Part shown: piece after piece, positions 1 to 9,000 of the stretch
Position numbering within the stretch: position 1 is the stretch's first letter
Layout of the letters: the number at the start of each line of letters is the position of its first letter
NCBI GenBank assembly: GCA_019113175.1
Contig: DXHY01000059.1
Coordinates: 62,001 to 126,000 of the forward strand
Direction: 5' to 3'
Length of the DNA: 64,000 nt
Source of the DNA: Candidatus Eisenbergiella stercoravium
Lineage (GTDB): Bacteria > Bacillota > Clostridia > Lachnospirales > Lachnospiraceae
Notes under the pieces: model-generated
What the model was told of the DNA's origin: nothing
What the model saw: only the letters and a program-made list of their open reading frames with translations
The model's database searches: none
Translations under genes and position numbers: made by a program

Positions 1-973
1 CATCCAGCAGAAGGCGCACCATCCGGTCCGTATCCGCCACCTCCATGCAGCCCATGCCCCAGAGTGCGAAATAGGCCTCCAGAGTATTGGAGCTGTTCAG
101 ATATCTTTTCCTCGCTTCGGCGTCCGTCAGACAGTCATACGCCAGAGCCGCGCATTTTTTCACCGCTCTGCCGTCCGCGTCCCCGTAGCCCAGGCCGGTC
201 CAGGTATCGAAGGCCCTGGTGACGCTGCTGTACCGGAAAAGATCCTCGTCGATGCAGAGCTTCAAAATCCGGGTCAGAGTCTGCACGCTTCCCGCGTCAG
301 CATTTTCCAGGATCTGCTGCCTCAGCCCTTCCTGCAGCCGGGCCGCCAGCAGAAGCTTCAGAAGCTGATCCACAAGCTCTTCTCTGCCGCTGATGATCAC
401 CGCGCGGATGATCGGGGTGGACAGAATCACCTCCGTATTTTCTCCCGTCATGGCATCCCAGACCAGAGCGCAGATTTCCTCATTTCCCCTTCTCAGCTCC
501 AGCGCCAGACGCACGTCAAAGCCCCTCACCCAGTCGTGGGCACAGGTCAGAAGCTCCTTCACGTCCTGATCATATGTCTCAAGGTGCAGACAGCCCGCCA
601 GATCCGCCACAGCCCGGGCGGCATGATAGCCGAAGTCCGAAGAGCGATAGCTTCTGCGCCACATGGAAGAGGAAAACTGTCCCTCCATCCGCATCCGGGT
701 GATTTCCTCCATATCCTGCGAAAACTGCCTGTCCGTCAGCGCGGCCACAGCCCGCTTCAGTCCGGAATTCCAGAATTCCTCCACGGTTTTCAGATCCTGC
801 AGCGCCTTCCCGTACAGCCCGGTCAGTTCCGCATCAAGCTTTCTCCATCTGTCTCCTCCATAGGGATAAGAGGCATAATCCCACAGGGCCTTTGTCAGCG
901 CTCCGTTCTTTGCCGCACGCCGCTCCATCGCTTCCTGCTTTCCTTTATTCAGACTCGCGTTTTTTCGTTCCAT
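1..973 (-). CDS. DUF5724/DUF4132-like large protein, N-terminal part (runs off left edge)
   Basis: Open minus-strand frame from ATG at 973 to base 1 with no stop (MERKNASLNKGKQEAMERRAAKNGALTKALWDYASYPYGG...GFDVRLALELRRGNEE...LLLAARLQEGLRQQILENADAGSVQTL...FDTWTGLGYGDADG). Not in the ORF track because it is truncated. Family call from remembered motifs. Confidence 0.6.
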   Translation of the reverse strand, partial: MERKNASLNKGKQEAMERRAAKNGALTKALWDYASYPYGGDRWRKLDAELTGLYGKALQDLKTVEEFWNSGLKRAVAALTDRQFSQDMEEITRMRMEGQFSSSMWRRSYRSSDFGYHAARAVADLAGCLHLETYDQDVKELLTCAHDWVRGFDVRLALELRRGNEEICALVWDAMTGENTEVILSTPIIRAVIISGREELVDQLLKLLLAARLQEGLRQQILENADAGSVQTLTRILKLCIDEDLFRYSSVTRAFDTWTGLGYGDADGRAVKKCAALAYDCLTDAEARKRYLNSSNTLEAYFALWGMGCMEVADTDRMVRLLLD

Positions 974-1053
974 CGCTCCTTATGTTCCCTCCTTTATGCT
1001 TTTCCCCGGTCGCTTTTTTATATTTTTCCCATATCCTTTCCGGCACCCGCGCC

Positions 1054-1551
1054 TCACCACAGCCGTCCGCTCAAAAAGGTCAGACGGATCAATGTGAGGC
1101 AGTCTCCCTCCCAAAGCCTGACCGGTCCGTCCAGCTCCGTCAGCTCCTCTTCATTCCGAAACACCCGAACCAGGCCGTCCGAAAAGCACTGGCAGGCGTT
1201 CTCCACTGCCTTCTTCTCATCCGCCTTCCTGTCAGAATAGATGCGGCCAAAGCCCACCTTTCCTGTCTCCGCCTGCTCTTTGATCTCCTCTCCCGTCAGG
1301 AAGGGGATCAGCTGCCTGTCAGTTCCCTTTTCGTTGTACCGGCCAACCTCGATTTTCACAAGCTCCGTCAGAAGCTCCCGCAGGGTGGATATCCCGTCGG
1401 GAAGGTCATAGGGAACCCGGTTCAGGGCCGTTTCCTTTTCTTCGCCCGAAGCGCCTTCGGTTCCCTGCATGTGTTTTCGCCGGAAGGGATTGTCCGCTGT
1501 GCGGGATGACTTCCTGACACCCGCTGATTTGATTTGTACGTAGATTCTCAT
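1054..1551 (-). CDS. Uncharacterised 165-aa protein directly upstream of the DUF5724-like gene
   Basis: Intact ORF, same strand, 80 bp upstream of the DUF5724-like start; no recognised domain. Confidence 0.6.
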   Translation of the reverse strand: MRIYVQIKSAGVRKSSRTADNPFRRKHMQGTEGASGEEKETALNRVPYDLPDGISTLRELLTELVKIEVGRYNEKGTDRQLIPFLTGEEIKEQAETGKVGFGRIYSDRKADEKKAVENACQCFSDGLVRVFRNEEELTELDGPVRLWEGDCLTLIRLTFLSGRLW

Positions 1552-1755
1552 GGTTTCCCCTCTTATATCATTTCATGCTGTTCTGTCTTTCTGCCATGTC
1601 TCCATTATAAGGGCATATGCCGCCCGCGTAAACAGAAAACAACACGTTGCTTTCCGGTTGCCTTTTTGATTGTTTTTCTCATTTCCTACTATTTCAGTAT
1701 AAAATCGCTTGCATTTTTTCAGTTCCATGTGTTAGACTGCGGAATATGCATTTCA

Positions 1756-1771
1756 GTTAGTCTTATCTAAC
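1756..1771. promoter_or_regulatory. Candidate iron-regulator (DtxR/IdeR-like) operator
   Basis: Interrupted palindrome GTTAGTCTTATCTAAC upstream of the siderophore ABC operon. Confidence 0.35.
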
Positions 1772-1948
1772 ATTTTACAGAAAGAATGCCCTGCCATTCT
1801 TTCACACCTGATACGCCGCCCGCAGGCGGCCGCACGGGCCAAAGCTTCGTGCCTGAAGGAAGGAGGAAATTTCATCAAAAACTGGACCTTAACCGTAATT
1901 CTCGCCGTTGTTCTGGCGATTCTGTCCGTTCTTTCCCTGTTCGTCGGG

Positions 1949-2917
1949 GTGATCGACATCCAATTATCCGCCCTGCTCGCAGGGGATCTGGAGCAGCTGG
2001 AGATCTTTCTGATTTCCCGGCTTCCGAGGCTTCTTGCCATTCTCTGCACCGGAGTGGGAATGAGCGTGGCGGGGCTGATCATGCAGCAGCTGTGCATGAA
2101 CAAATTCGTTTCTCCCACCACGGGAGCCACCATCTCCTCGGCGCAGTTCGGCATCCTGCTGGCTCTGCTGTTCATGCCAGGCTCCACACTCATGGGAAGA
2201 GCCGTTTTCGCCTTCGTTTTCGCGGTCCTGGGAACCTGGATCTTCGTCTGGTTCATCCAGCACATCCGCTTTAAGGACGTGGTGATGGTGCCCCTCGTGG
2301 GAATCATGTTCGGCAACGTCATCGGCGGCGTCACCAATTACCTCGCCTATAAATATGAGATGACGCAGGCGCTCTCCTCCTGGCTGGTGGGACATTTTTC
2401 CCTGGTGCTGCGGGGCCGCTACGAAATCGTCTGGCTGGTCGTCCCTCTGGTGATTCTGGCATTCGTCTTCGCCAATCACTTCAACATCGTCGGGATGGGC
2501 CGGGATTTTTCCAAAAATCTGGGCGTTCCCTACAACCTGGTGCTTTTCATGGGACTTACCATCGCGGCAATGATCACCGCATCCGTGGTGGTGGTCGTGG
2601 GCTCCATCTCCTACATCGGCCTGATCGTTCCCAACCTGGTTTCCATGTTCAAGGGGGACAAAATCCGGGGCACGCTGGTGGACACCGCCCTGTTCGGGGC
2701 CATTTTCGTGCTGGTCTGCGACATGATCGGCCGCGTCGTTATCTTCCCCTATGAACTCCCCATCGAGCTGATCGTGGGAATTCTGGGAAGCATCCTGTTC
2801 GTCGGCCTGCTTTTATACCGGCTGAAAAGCGGAAGGCGAGCGGTCCGTTTCTTCGCAGCCGGAAGCTCCCCCTGTGAAAACACCCTCAACGCAGTCAGAA
2901 AAGGAGAAAAACATTGA
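1949..2917 (+). CDS. FecCD-family siderophore ABC permease
   Basis: FecCD motifs (GVGMSVAGLIMQQLCMNKFVSPTTGATISSAQFG; ISYIGLIVPN). Frame extends upstream without stop to about 1874 (IKNWTLTVILAVVLAILSVLSLFVGVID), so the N-terminus is probably longer than the GTG at 1949. Confidence 0.92.
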   Translation: MIDIQLSALLAGDLEQLEIFLISRLPRLLAILCTGVGMSVAGLIMQQLCMNKFVSPTTGATISSAQFGILLALLFMPGSTLMGRAVFAFVFAVLGTWIFVWFIQHIRFKDVVMVPLVGIMFGNVIGGVTNYLAYKYEMTQALSSWLVGHFSLVLRGRYEIVWLVVPLVILAFVFANHFNIVGMGRDFSKNLGVPYNLVLFMGLTIAAMITASVVVVVGSISYIGLIVPNLVSMFKGDKIRGTLVDTALFGAIFVLVCDMIGRVVIFPYELPIELIVGILGSILFVGLLLYRLKSGRRAVRFFAAGSSPCENTLNAVRKGEKH

Positions 2918-3888
2918 ACCATTCCATTTTGCGCCGAAACCATAAAAAGCTGCTGATCCTGGCTCTGCTTGTACTGCTTGCGGCAGCGGCTTACATGCTG
3001 GTGGAGGTGAACTTTGAAAATCAAAAGCTGTTCCGCTATGCGATGCGGCTGCGCACGCCGAAGCTCATCGTCATGCTCATCACGGCGTTTGCCATCGGCG
3101 GAGCGTCCATCGTGTTCCAGTCCATCATCAACAACACCATCGTGACGCCCTGTCTGCTGGGAATGAATTCCCTGTATACCCTGATCCACACCGCCGTGGT
3201 CTTCTTCGCGAGCACCGGAAGCTTTCTGGCGCTGAACGCCAACGCTTCCTTCGCCGTCGATGTGGTGCTGATGGGGCTGACAGCCACAGTGGTTTACAGC
3301 TGGCTCTTTCAGAAAACCAGACATAACGTCCTGTATGTGCTCCTGATCGGAACCGTGCTGAGCTCCTTTTTTTCCAGCATCCAGACCACGCTGACCAGGA
3401 TCATGGATCCCAATGAGTACGATACCCTGCTCGCCACGCTGGTCGCCAGCTTCAGCAACATCAATTCGGAAATCATCCTGCTTTCCGTTCTGCTCCTGGC
3501 TGCCGTCGTCTTCGTTCTCAGAAAGGACCTGATGCTTCTCGACGTGCTGACGCTGGGAAAGGAACAGGCCGTCAATCTGGGCGTGGATTATGACCGCTCC
3601 ATCCGGAGGCTGCTTCTGGGCGTAACCCTGTGCATCGCCGTCGCCACCGCCATGGTGGGCCCCATCTCCTTTCTCGGGCTCATCATCGCGAACCTGGCGC
3701 GCCAGCTTTTAAAGACCTACCGTCACACCCAGCTCATCTTCGGCTCCGCCCTGTTCGGAATGATCGTGCTGGTGGGCGGCCAGCTCCTCGTGGAGCATGT
3801 ATTCACCTATTCCATCCCGGTCAGCGTTTTCATCACAGTGGGCGGAGGCATTTACTTCCTCTATCTGCTGCTGACCGCGAAAAAATAA
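2914..3888 (+). CDS. FecCD-family siderophore ABC permease (second)
   Basis: Overlaps the preceding stop; ITAFAIGGASIVFQSIINNTIVTPCLLGMNSLY and GPISFLGLIIANLAR motifs. Confidence 0.92.
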   Translation: MNHSILRRNHKKLLILALLVLLAAAAYMLVEVNFENQKLFRYAMRLRTPKLIVMLITAFAIGGASIVFQSIINNTIVTPCLLGMNSLYTLIHTAVVFFASTGSFLALNANASFAVDVVLMGLTATVVYSWLFQKTRHNVLYVLLIGTVLSSFFSSIQTTLTRIMDPNEYDTLLATLVASFSNINSEIILLSVLLLAAVVFVLRKDLMLLDVLTLGKEQAVNLGVDYDRSIRRLLLGVTLCIAVATAMVGPISFLGLIIANLARQLLKTYRHTQLIFGSALFGMIVLVGGQLLVEHVFTYSIPVSVFITVGGGIYFLYLLLTAKK

Positions 3889-3908
3889 CGGTTTTCATAA
3901 ACCGTTAT
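3885..3908 (+). other. Intercistronic hairpin
   Basis: Perfect 10-bp inverted repeat ATAACGGTTT-TCAT-AAACCGTTAT overlapping the permease stop codon. Confidence 0.7.
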
Positions 3909-3950
3909 CCGAAGAGAGCCTGAAATTGAGAAAAGAAAAACGAGGTAACC

Positions 3951-4703
3951 ATGCAGGTAAAAGAATTAACGAAAAAATATGACGGAAAGGCAGTCGTGGA
4001 TTCCGTCAGCTTCCAGATTCCGAAGGGAAAGGTCATTTCCATGATCGGCCCCAACGGAGCGGGAAAATCCACGGTCATGGGCATCCTGTCCCGGCTGATC
4101 GCCAGAGACAGCGGCCTTGTGGATTTTGACGGGACGGATATCTCCCGCTGGAAAAGCAAAGAGCTTTCCAAACGTCTGGCCATCCTGACGCAGACCAACA
4201 ACATCCAGATGAAGCTCACCGTCCGGGAACTCGTGGCCTTCGGCCGCTTCCCCTATTCCGGCGGGCGGCTGACGCCGGAGGATCACCGGAAAGTGGACCA
4301 GGCCATTCAGTATATGGAGCTGGAGGAATTTCAGGATCGATTCATCGACGAGCTGTCCGGCGGCCAGCGCCAGAGAGCCTATATTGCCATGGTCATCGCC
4401 CAGGACACGGAATATGTCCTTCTGGACGAACCCACCAACAATCTGGATATCTATCACGCCACCAACATGATGAAAATCGTCCGCCGGCTGTGCGACGAGC
4501 TTGGAAAAACCGTCCTGCTGGTGCTGCATGAGATCAACTATGCCGCCTTTTACTCGGACTATATCTGCGCGTTCAAGGACGGAAGGATCGCCAGCTTCGG
4601 CACTGTAAAGGAGGTGATGACCAAAGAAACGCTTTCTGAAATCTACGGAGTGGATTTCGAGATTCTGGAAATCTCCGGAAAGCCCCTGTCCATCTACTAT
4701 TAA
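3951..4703 (+). CDS. Siderophore ABC transporter ATP-binding protein (YclP/FepC-like)
   Basis: Walker A GPNGAGKST, signature LSGGQRQRAYIAMVIAQDTEYVLLDEPTNNLD. Confidence 0.93.
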   Translation: MQVKELTKKYDGKAVVDSVSFQIPKGKVISMIGPNGAGKSTVMGILSRLIARDSGLVDFDGTDISRWKSKELSKRLAILTQTNNIQMKLTVRELVAFGRFPYSGGRLTPEDHRKVDQAIQYMELEEFQDRFIDELSGGQRQRAYIAMVIAQDTEYVLLDEPTNNLDIYHATNMMKIVRRLCDELGKTVLLVLHEINYAAFYSDYICAFKDGRIASFGTVKEVMTKETLSEIYGVDFEILEISGKPLSIYY

Positions 4704-4785
4704 CGGGAACTGTCTGTCCCCTGCCGCAGCAGCCCGACGGACATATCCCCGGGCTGCCTGCAAGAATAAACCAAAGGAGAACATT

Positions 4786-5922
4786 ATGAAAAAAAGAAAT
4801 CTGAAAAACCGCTTCCACAGACCGGCCTTTACAGCACTGGCGGGCGCGCTTCTGCTGTCCCTGTCTCTTACGGCCTGCTCTTCTGCCGCACAGACGGAAT
4901 CCTCTTCCGCTCAGGCCGGGTCCGTTTCCGCCGAATCCGAAGCGGAAACACAGACGGAATCTGCCGATGCCGAAAGCACAGCAGCTGAAACGACAGCCGC
5001 CGGAACCGCTTCTTCTGAAACGGAAGCCGCATCCGATGCCGCACAGGCTCCCGACACTGTTACGATCACGAGTCTGAACGCAAACCAGGAGGAGGCCGAA
5101 CTGACGGTTCCCTATGATCCCCAGAGAATCGCCATCCTGGATATGGCCTGTCTGGACATCCTGGACCGTCTCGGCGTCGGCGACCGGGTGGTTGGCTCCG
5201 CTTCCACCTCCCTGGATTACCTGCAGGCTTATGTGACCGATGAAAATGTATCCAGCCTGGGCACCATCAAGGAAGCCGACCTGGAGGCTGTCATGGCCTG
5301 TGAGCCGGATGTGATCTTCATCGGCGGCCGTCTCTCCTCCTCCTATGACGCGCTCAGCGAGATCGCTCCCGTCATCTATCTTTCCACCGACACGGAGCTC
5401 GGCGTGGTGGAGAGCGTCCGCAAAAACGCCGTAACCATCGCCTCCCTGTTCGGCCTGGAAGATCAGGTGGACGAACTGATGGCTGATTTTGATTCCCGGA
5501 TCGAGGCTCTCGCCGCATTCGCGGAAGGAAAAACCGCAGTCATCGGCATGTGCACCAGCGGAAGCTTCAACGTGCTCGGCAATGACGGCCGCTGCTCCCT
5601 CATCGGTGTGGAAATCGGCTTCGACAACCTGGGGGCAGGGGAGGTAACCGCTACCCATGGAAATGAAACCTCCTTTGAACTGATCGTGGACCTGAATCCC
5701 GATTACATGTTCGTTCTGGACCGTGACGCGGCCATCGGCACCGACGGCGCACAGCTCGCGCAGGACATCGTGGAAAATGAGCTGATCATGGGAACGGACG
5801 CCTACAAGAACGGCAACATCGTCTATCTGGAGCATCCCGCCGTATGGTACACGGCAGAAGGCGGCATCACCGCTCTGGACCTGATGCTTGCCGATCTGGA
5901 AACGGAGCTGTTCGCGGAGTAA
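4786..5922 (+). CDS. Siderophore-binding lipoprotein (FatB/YclQ-like)
   Basis: Lipobox LSLTACSS, Ser/Glu/Ala-rich linker, periplasmic binding domain (DPQRIAILDMACLDILDRLGVGDRVVG...EPDVIFIGGR). Confidence 0.92.
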   Translation: MKKRNLKNRFHRPAFTALAGALLLSLSLTACSSAAQTESSSAQAGSVSAESEAETQTESADAESTAAETTAAGTASSETEAASDAAQAPDTVTITSLNANQEEAELTVPYDPQRIAILDMACLDILDRLGVGDRVVGSASTSLDYLQAYVTDENVSSLGTIKEADLEAVMACEPDVIFIGGRLSSSYDALSEIAPVIYLSTDTELGVVESVRKNAVTIASLFGLEDQVDELMADFDSRIEALAAFAEGKTAVIGMCTSGSFNVLGNDGRCSLIGVEIGFDNLGAGEVTATHGNETSFELIVDLNPDYMFVLDRDAAIGTDGAQLAQDIVENELIMGTDAYKNGNIVYLEHPAVWYTAEGGITALDLMLADLETELFAE

Positions 5923-6018
5923 AATACTCCGCCACAGAAATCCGAAGATAAGTCCCGCGGCATTGCGGGACATACTGGCTGAGATACAGGCTGAAGCTTT
6001 ACGGAGACTGAAACTTTA

Positions 6019-6056
6019 CGGAGGCCGGAATCCACTGCGGGTTCCGGCCTCCGTTT
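6019..6056 (+). terminator. Rho-independent terminator of siderophore operon
   Basis: 12-bp stem CGGAGGCCGGAA/TTCCGGCCTCCG followed by TTTTC. Confidence 0.8.
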
Positions 6057-6090
6057 TCATGCGCCCGGCGGGCTCACATTCTCCTGCTCC

Positions 6091-9000
6091 TCATTCCGGA
6101 GCATCACACAACTTCCATTCCAGATCCGCGGGCGGCAGATCCTCGCCCTTCACCAGGCATATCCGTTCAAACCGCATTCCTGAGGTCATGCAAAAGATCT
6201 GCAGCGTATGCTCTCCCGGCGCGGCCTCTGTTTTTGCCAGCGGAACCCACCGGTAAACCTGCTCCGCCTCATATCTCCAAAGAAAACCGTCTCTGTGTCC
6301 GGGCAGAGGCGCAAGCGCTTTTCCGTCCATACCCGCAAGAGCCCGGGATTCCTCCTTCAGCCCGAAACGGCACAGCAGCCAGATATAATAACTTCCGCCC
6401 TCCATCCGGATGCGATAGTTCAGGCAGGGGGCTTCCTTTTCATCCTCCCATGATGTTCCCGCATTGCGGATGTACATGGCAAGCCCGCTTCTTCCAAAGG
6501 TTTCTCCGGCACAGTACTGCCACCTGTCATCCGAGAGCCAGGCGGATTCGCTGTTCGAAAGGGCTGCTGCGGCATCAATCCGGATCTGGCCCTTCTTTTC
6601 TTCAAAGGGCGTTTTTCCCGCTTCAAAATAGTACTCCGGGCTCACAGGATCCGCATACCGCTCCGGCAGTCTCACCAGATCTCCCGCTTCCAGATTGTCC
6701 GAAGATACCCTGACAGGTTCCCAGAGCTCCGCTCTGGGTTTCAATTCAATCCTTCCGTAAAAGCCTTCAAGCCATTGATCCACATTCCATTCCTTCGGAA
6801 GGGCCTGACAGCCCGTCACACCGGCCAGGTTGTTCTCCCTGCGTTCCTGCGTATAGATCACAAACCGGGAAAAGGCAAAATACCGGTCTATTCCGTGGAG
6901 GCAGATTTCATGCACGCCGGCTTCCAGGTAAGGGAGCCTCAGATAGAGACGGTCCACATTATTCAGCACATTTTTCTTCCAGTTTCCGCACCATTCATCT
7001 GTCGAGGGCGTTTCCACGATCTGTATGCCGCCTCCGTCCACGGATACTCCGATACGGATCCGGCCGGTGGAATTCAGAGAAGGAAAACGATGAATTTCCA
7101 TAAGGAATTCTCCTTCGCTCACCAGACAGACCAGATAATTCAGAGGCTCGTTCCATTCCCCCGCTTCCTTTTCGGAAAGGAAGCATTCCACCAGATTTCC
7201 CCGACAGCGGCCTGCTCTTTTGATAACACGGAACTGGGGAGACATTTTTTCCGCCGAGTCCGCTTCCACGCAGACCAGACCGCCATCCTCTGTCGGGACG
7301 GCTCTGCCCGCACCGTAAGCCGCTCCGAAAGAAACGGCTTCCCCCATGGCGGAAACGCTCCCGGAAGAAACAGCTTCCTCCATGACAGAAGCGGTTCCGG
7401 AAGGAACGGCTCCGCTCAGATCCGGAGCCACCATCCGTACCGGGATCTCCAGCGTTCCGCCATCGGTCAGATTTTTCACCCGGATGACTCCTGTCCTGTT
7501 TCTTGCCGCATCCTCCGCCGTTACCAGAATGCGCACCTCCGTCCGCACCGAGCCCCGCTTCTGAGACAGGCCGATCCAGTCTGGAGCCTCCACTTCAAAG
7601 TCTAATGCTTCCAGGGAATCGAAACCTCCTGTGGAGCCGAAACCTCCCGTCTCTTCCCCTGCTCCGTTTCCGATTTCCAGCCATTTCACGCTCCTGCCGG
7701 AAAAGACGAGCTCCCTTCCTTCATTCCAGAGACTCAGGATCATCCGTCCATTCACAAAGACCTCCGGCTGTCCGGTCCGTTCCGCCGCGCCTGCTCCTTC
7801 TCCAGCAGCTTCTCCGGCTGTCTCTCCCGTAACCTTTTCCGTCCCCGGCCATTTCCGTATACGCAGCCTTTCGGGAAGCGGAGGGGTACAGCCTGGCAGC
7901 ATTGCCGCACGCGGCGGCGGAAAGCCCTCCGGATCCAGAATGCCGTCCCATTTTCCCTGAGCCATCCGTTTGTTGTAATAAACCAGCAGCTTCCGCCTGG
8001 CGTCGTCAAATTTTCTGGTCTTTCGGACATACTCCGCGGCAGCGGCAAATTTCCCCTGGCGGCAGGCAAGCGTGCTTCTGTCCCCGTAATAATAAGCCAG
8101 ATTGGTAAAATAAGCCGCATGAATCCGCATCAGCACCAGCTGGAAAAAGGCGTCCCGCTCCTTTTCGGGCAGTCCTGCATAGATGGCATTTCCCCTTTCA
8201 AACAGCTCCTCATATTTATGAATACGCACAGCGGCCTCGTCCCCATAGGCGGTCTGGGAGAAGGCATCGTCATCCATGTTTTCTATTTTCCGGACATTTG
8301 TAAGCTGGGAAAAATCGTTGAGCAGCTCCGATACCTGCGTACCGATGCCGCCGGAAACATCCCCGGAACCTGAAATTTTTCCGGAACTTGAAAAGTTTCC
8401 GAAACTTGAAAAGTTTCGTGTGATCCAGTCCGCCACATAAGCGTCCACATCCTGACTGAGAGGCCTCTCTCTCTTTCCGGAAAGGGCGCCGAAGCGGGGC
8501 GCGCTCTCCTTTCCTGCTTCCCAGGCCAGGCGCAGGAAAAATTCGATCTCCTGCTCCAGAGGCTTCATGGCCCCCACATTCATCACCCAGAGCTTCCGGA
8601 TGCCCTCACGCCAGGCTTTTCCCAGCTCGTAAGCGGTATGAGCCAGCGGAATGGAACAGAGGAACACATAGGTCATGCTCGGCGGCGCCCAGTAGGAATT
8701 GTGATAATAAAGGCCGTTTCCGCCGCTGCGCTTTTTCTCCTTCTCTGAAGGGTAACGGCGGACATAGCCATAGTTGTCGTTGGCCCACACCAGTGTCATG
8801 TCCTCCGGTACCTCGAGCCCCGCGTCATACAGCTCCAGCACCTCCTTATAGGGGATGAAGGTCATCATGGTGTCGTGCCCCAGCGTCTCCTTCAGGATTT
8901 TCCGCTGATCCCGGATGACCGTTTCCAGCAGCTTCACCTTGGCAGCCTTCCGCTCTTCCTCCGGAAGCTGCATGATAGCCTCCGTCTCAAAGCCGGAATC

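Noticed and set aside
536-1509. Plus-strand ORFs of 234 and 205 aa at the left edge
   Set aside because: Antisense to the DUF5724-like gene and its 165-aa neighbour, which have better starts, RBS and composition.
4573-5973. 466-aa minus-strand ORF
   Set aside because: Antisense shadow of the siderophore-binding protein and ABC ATPase genes.
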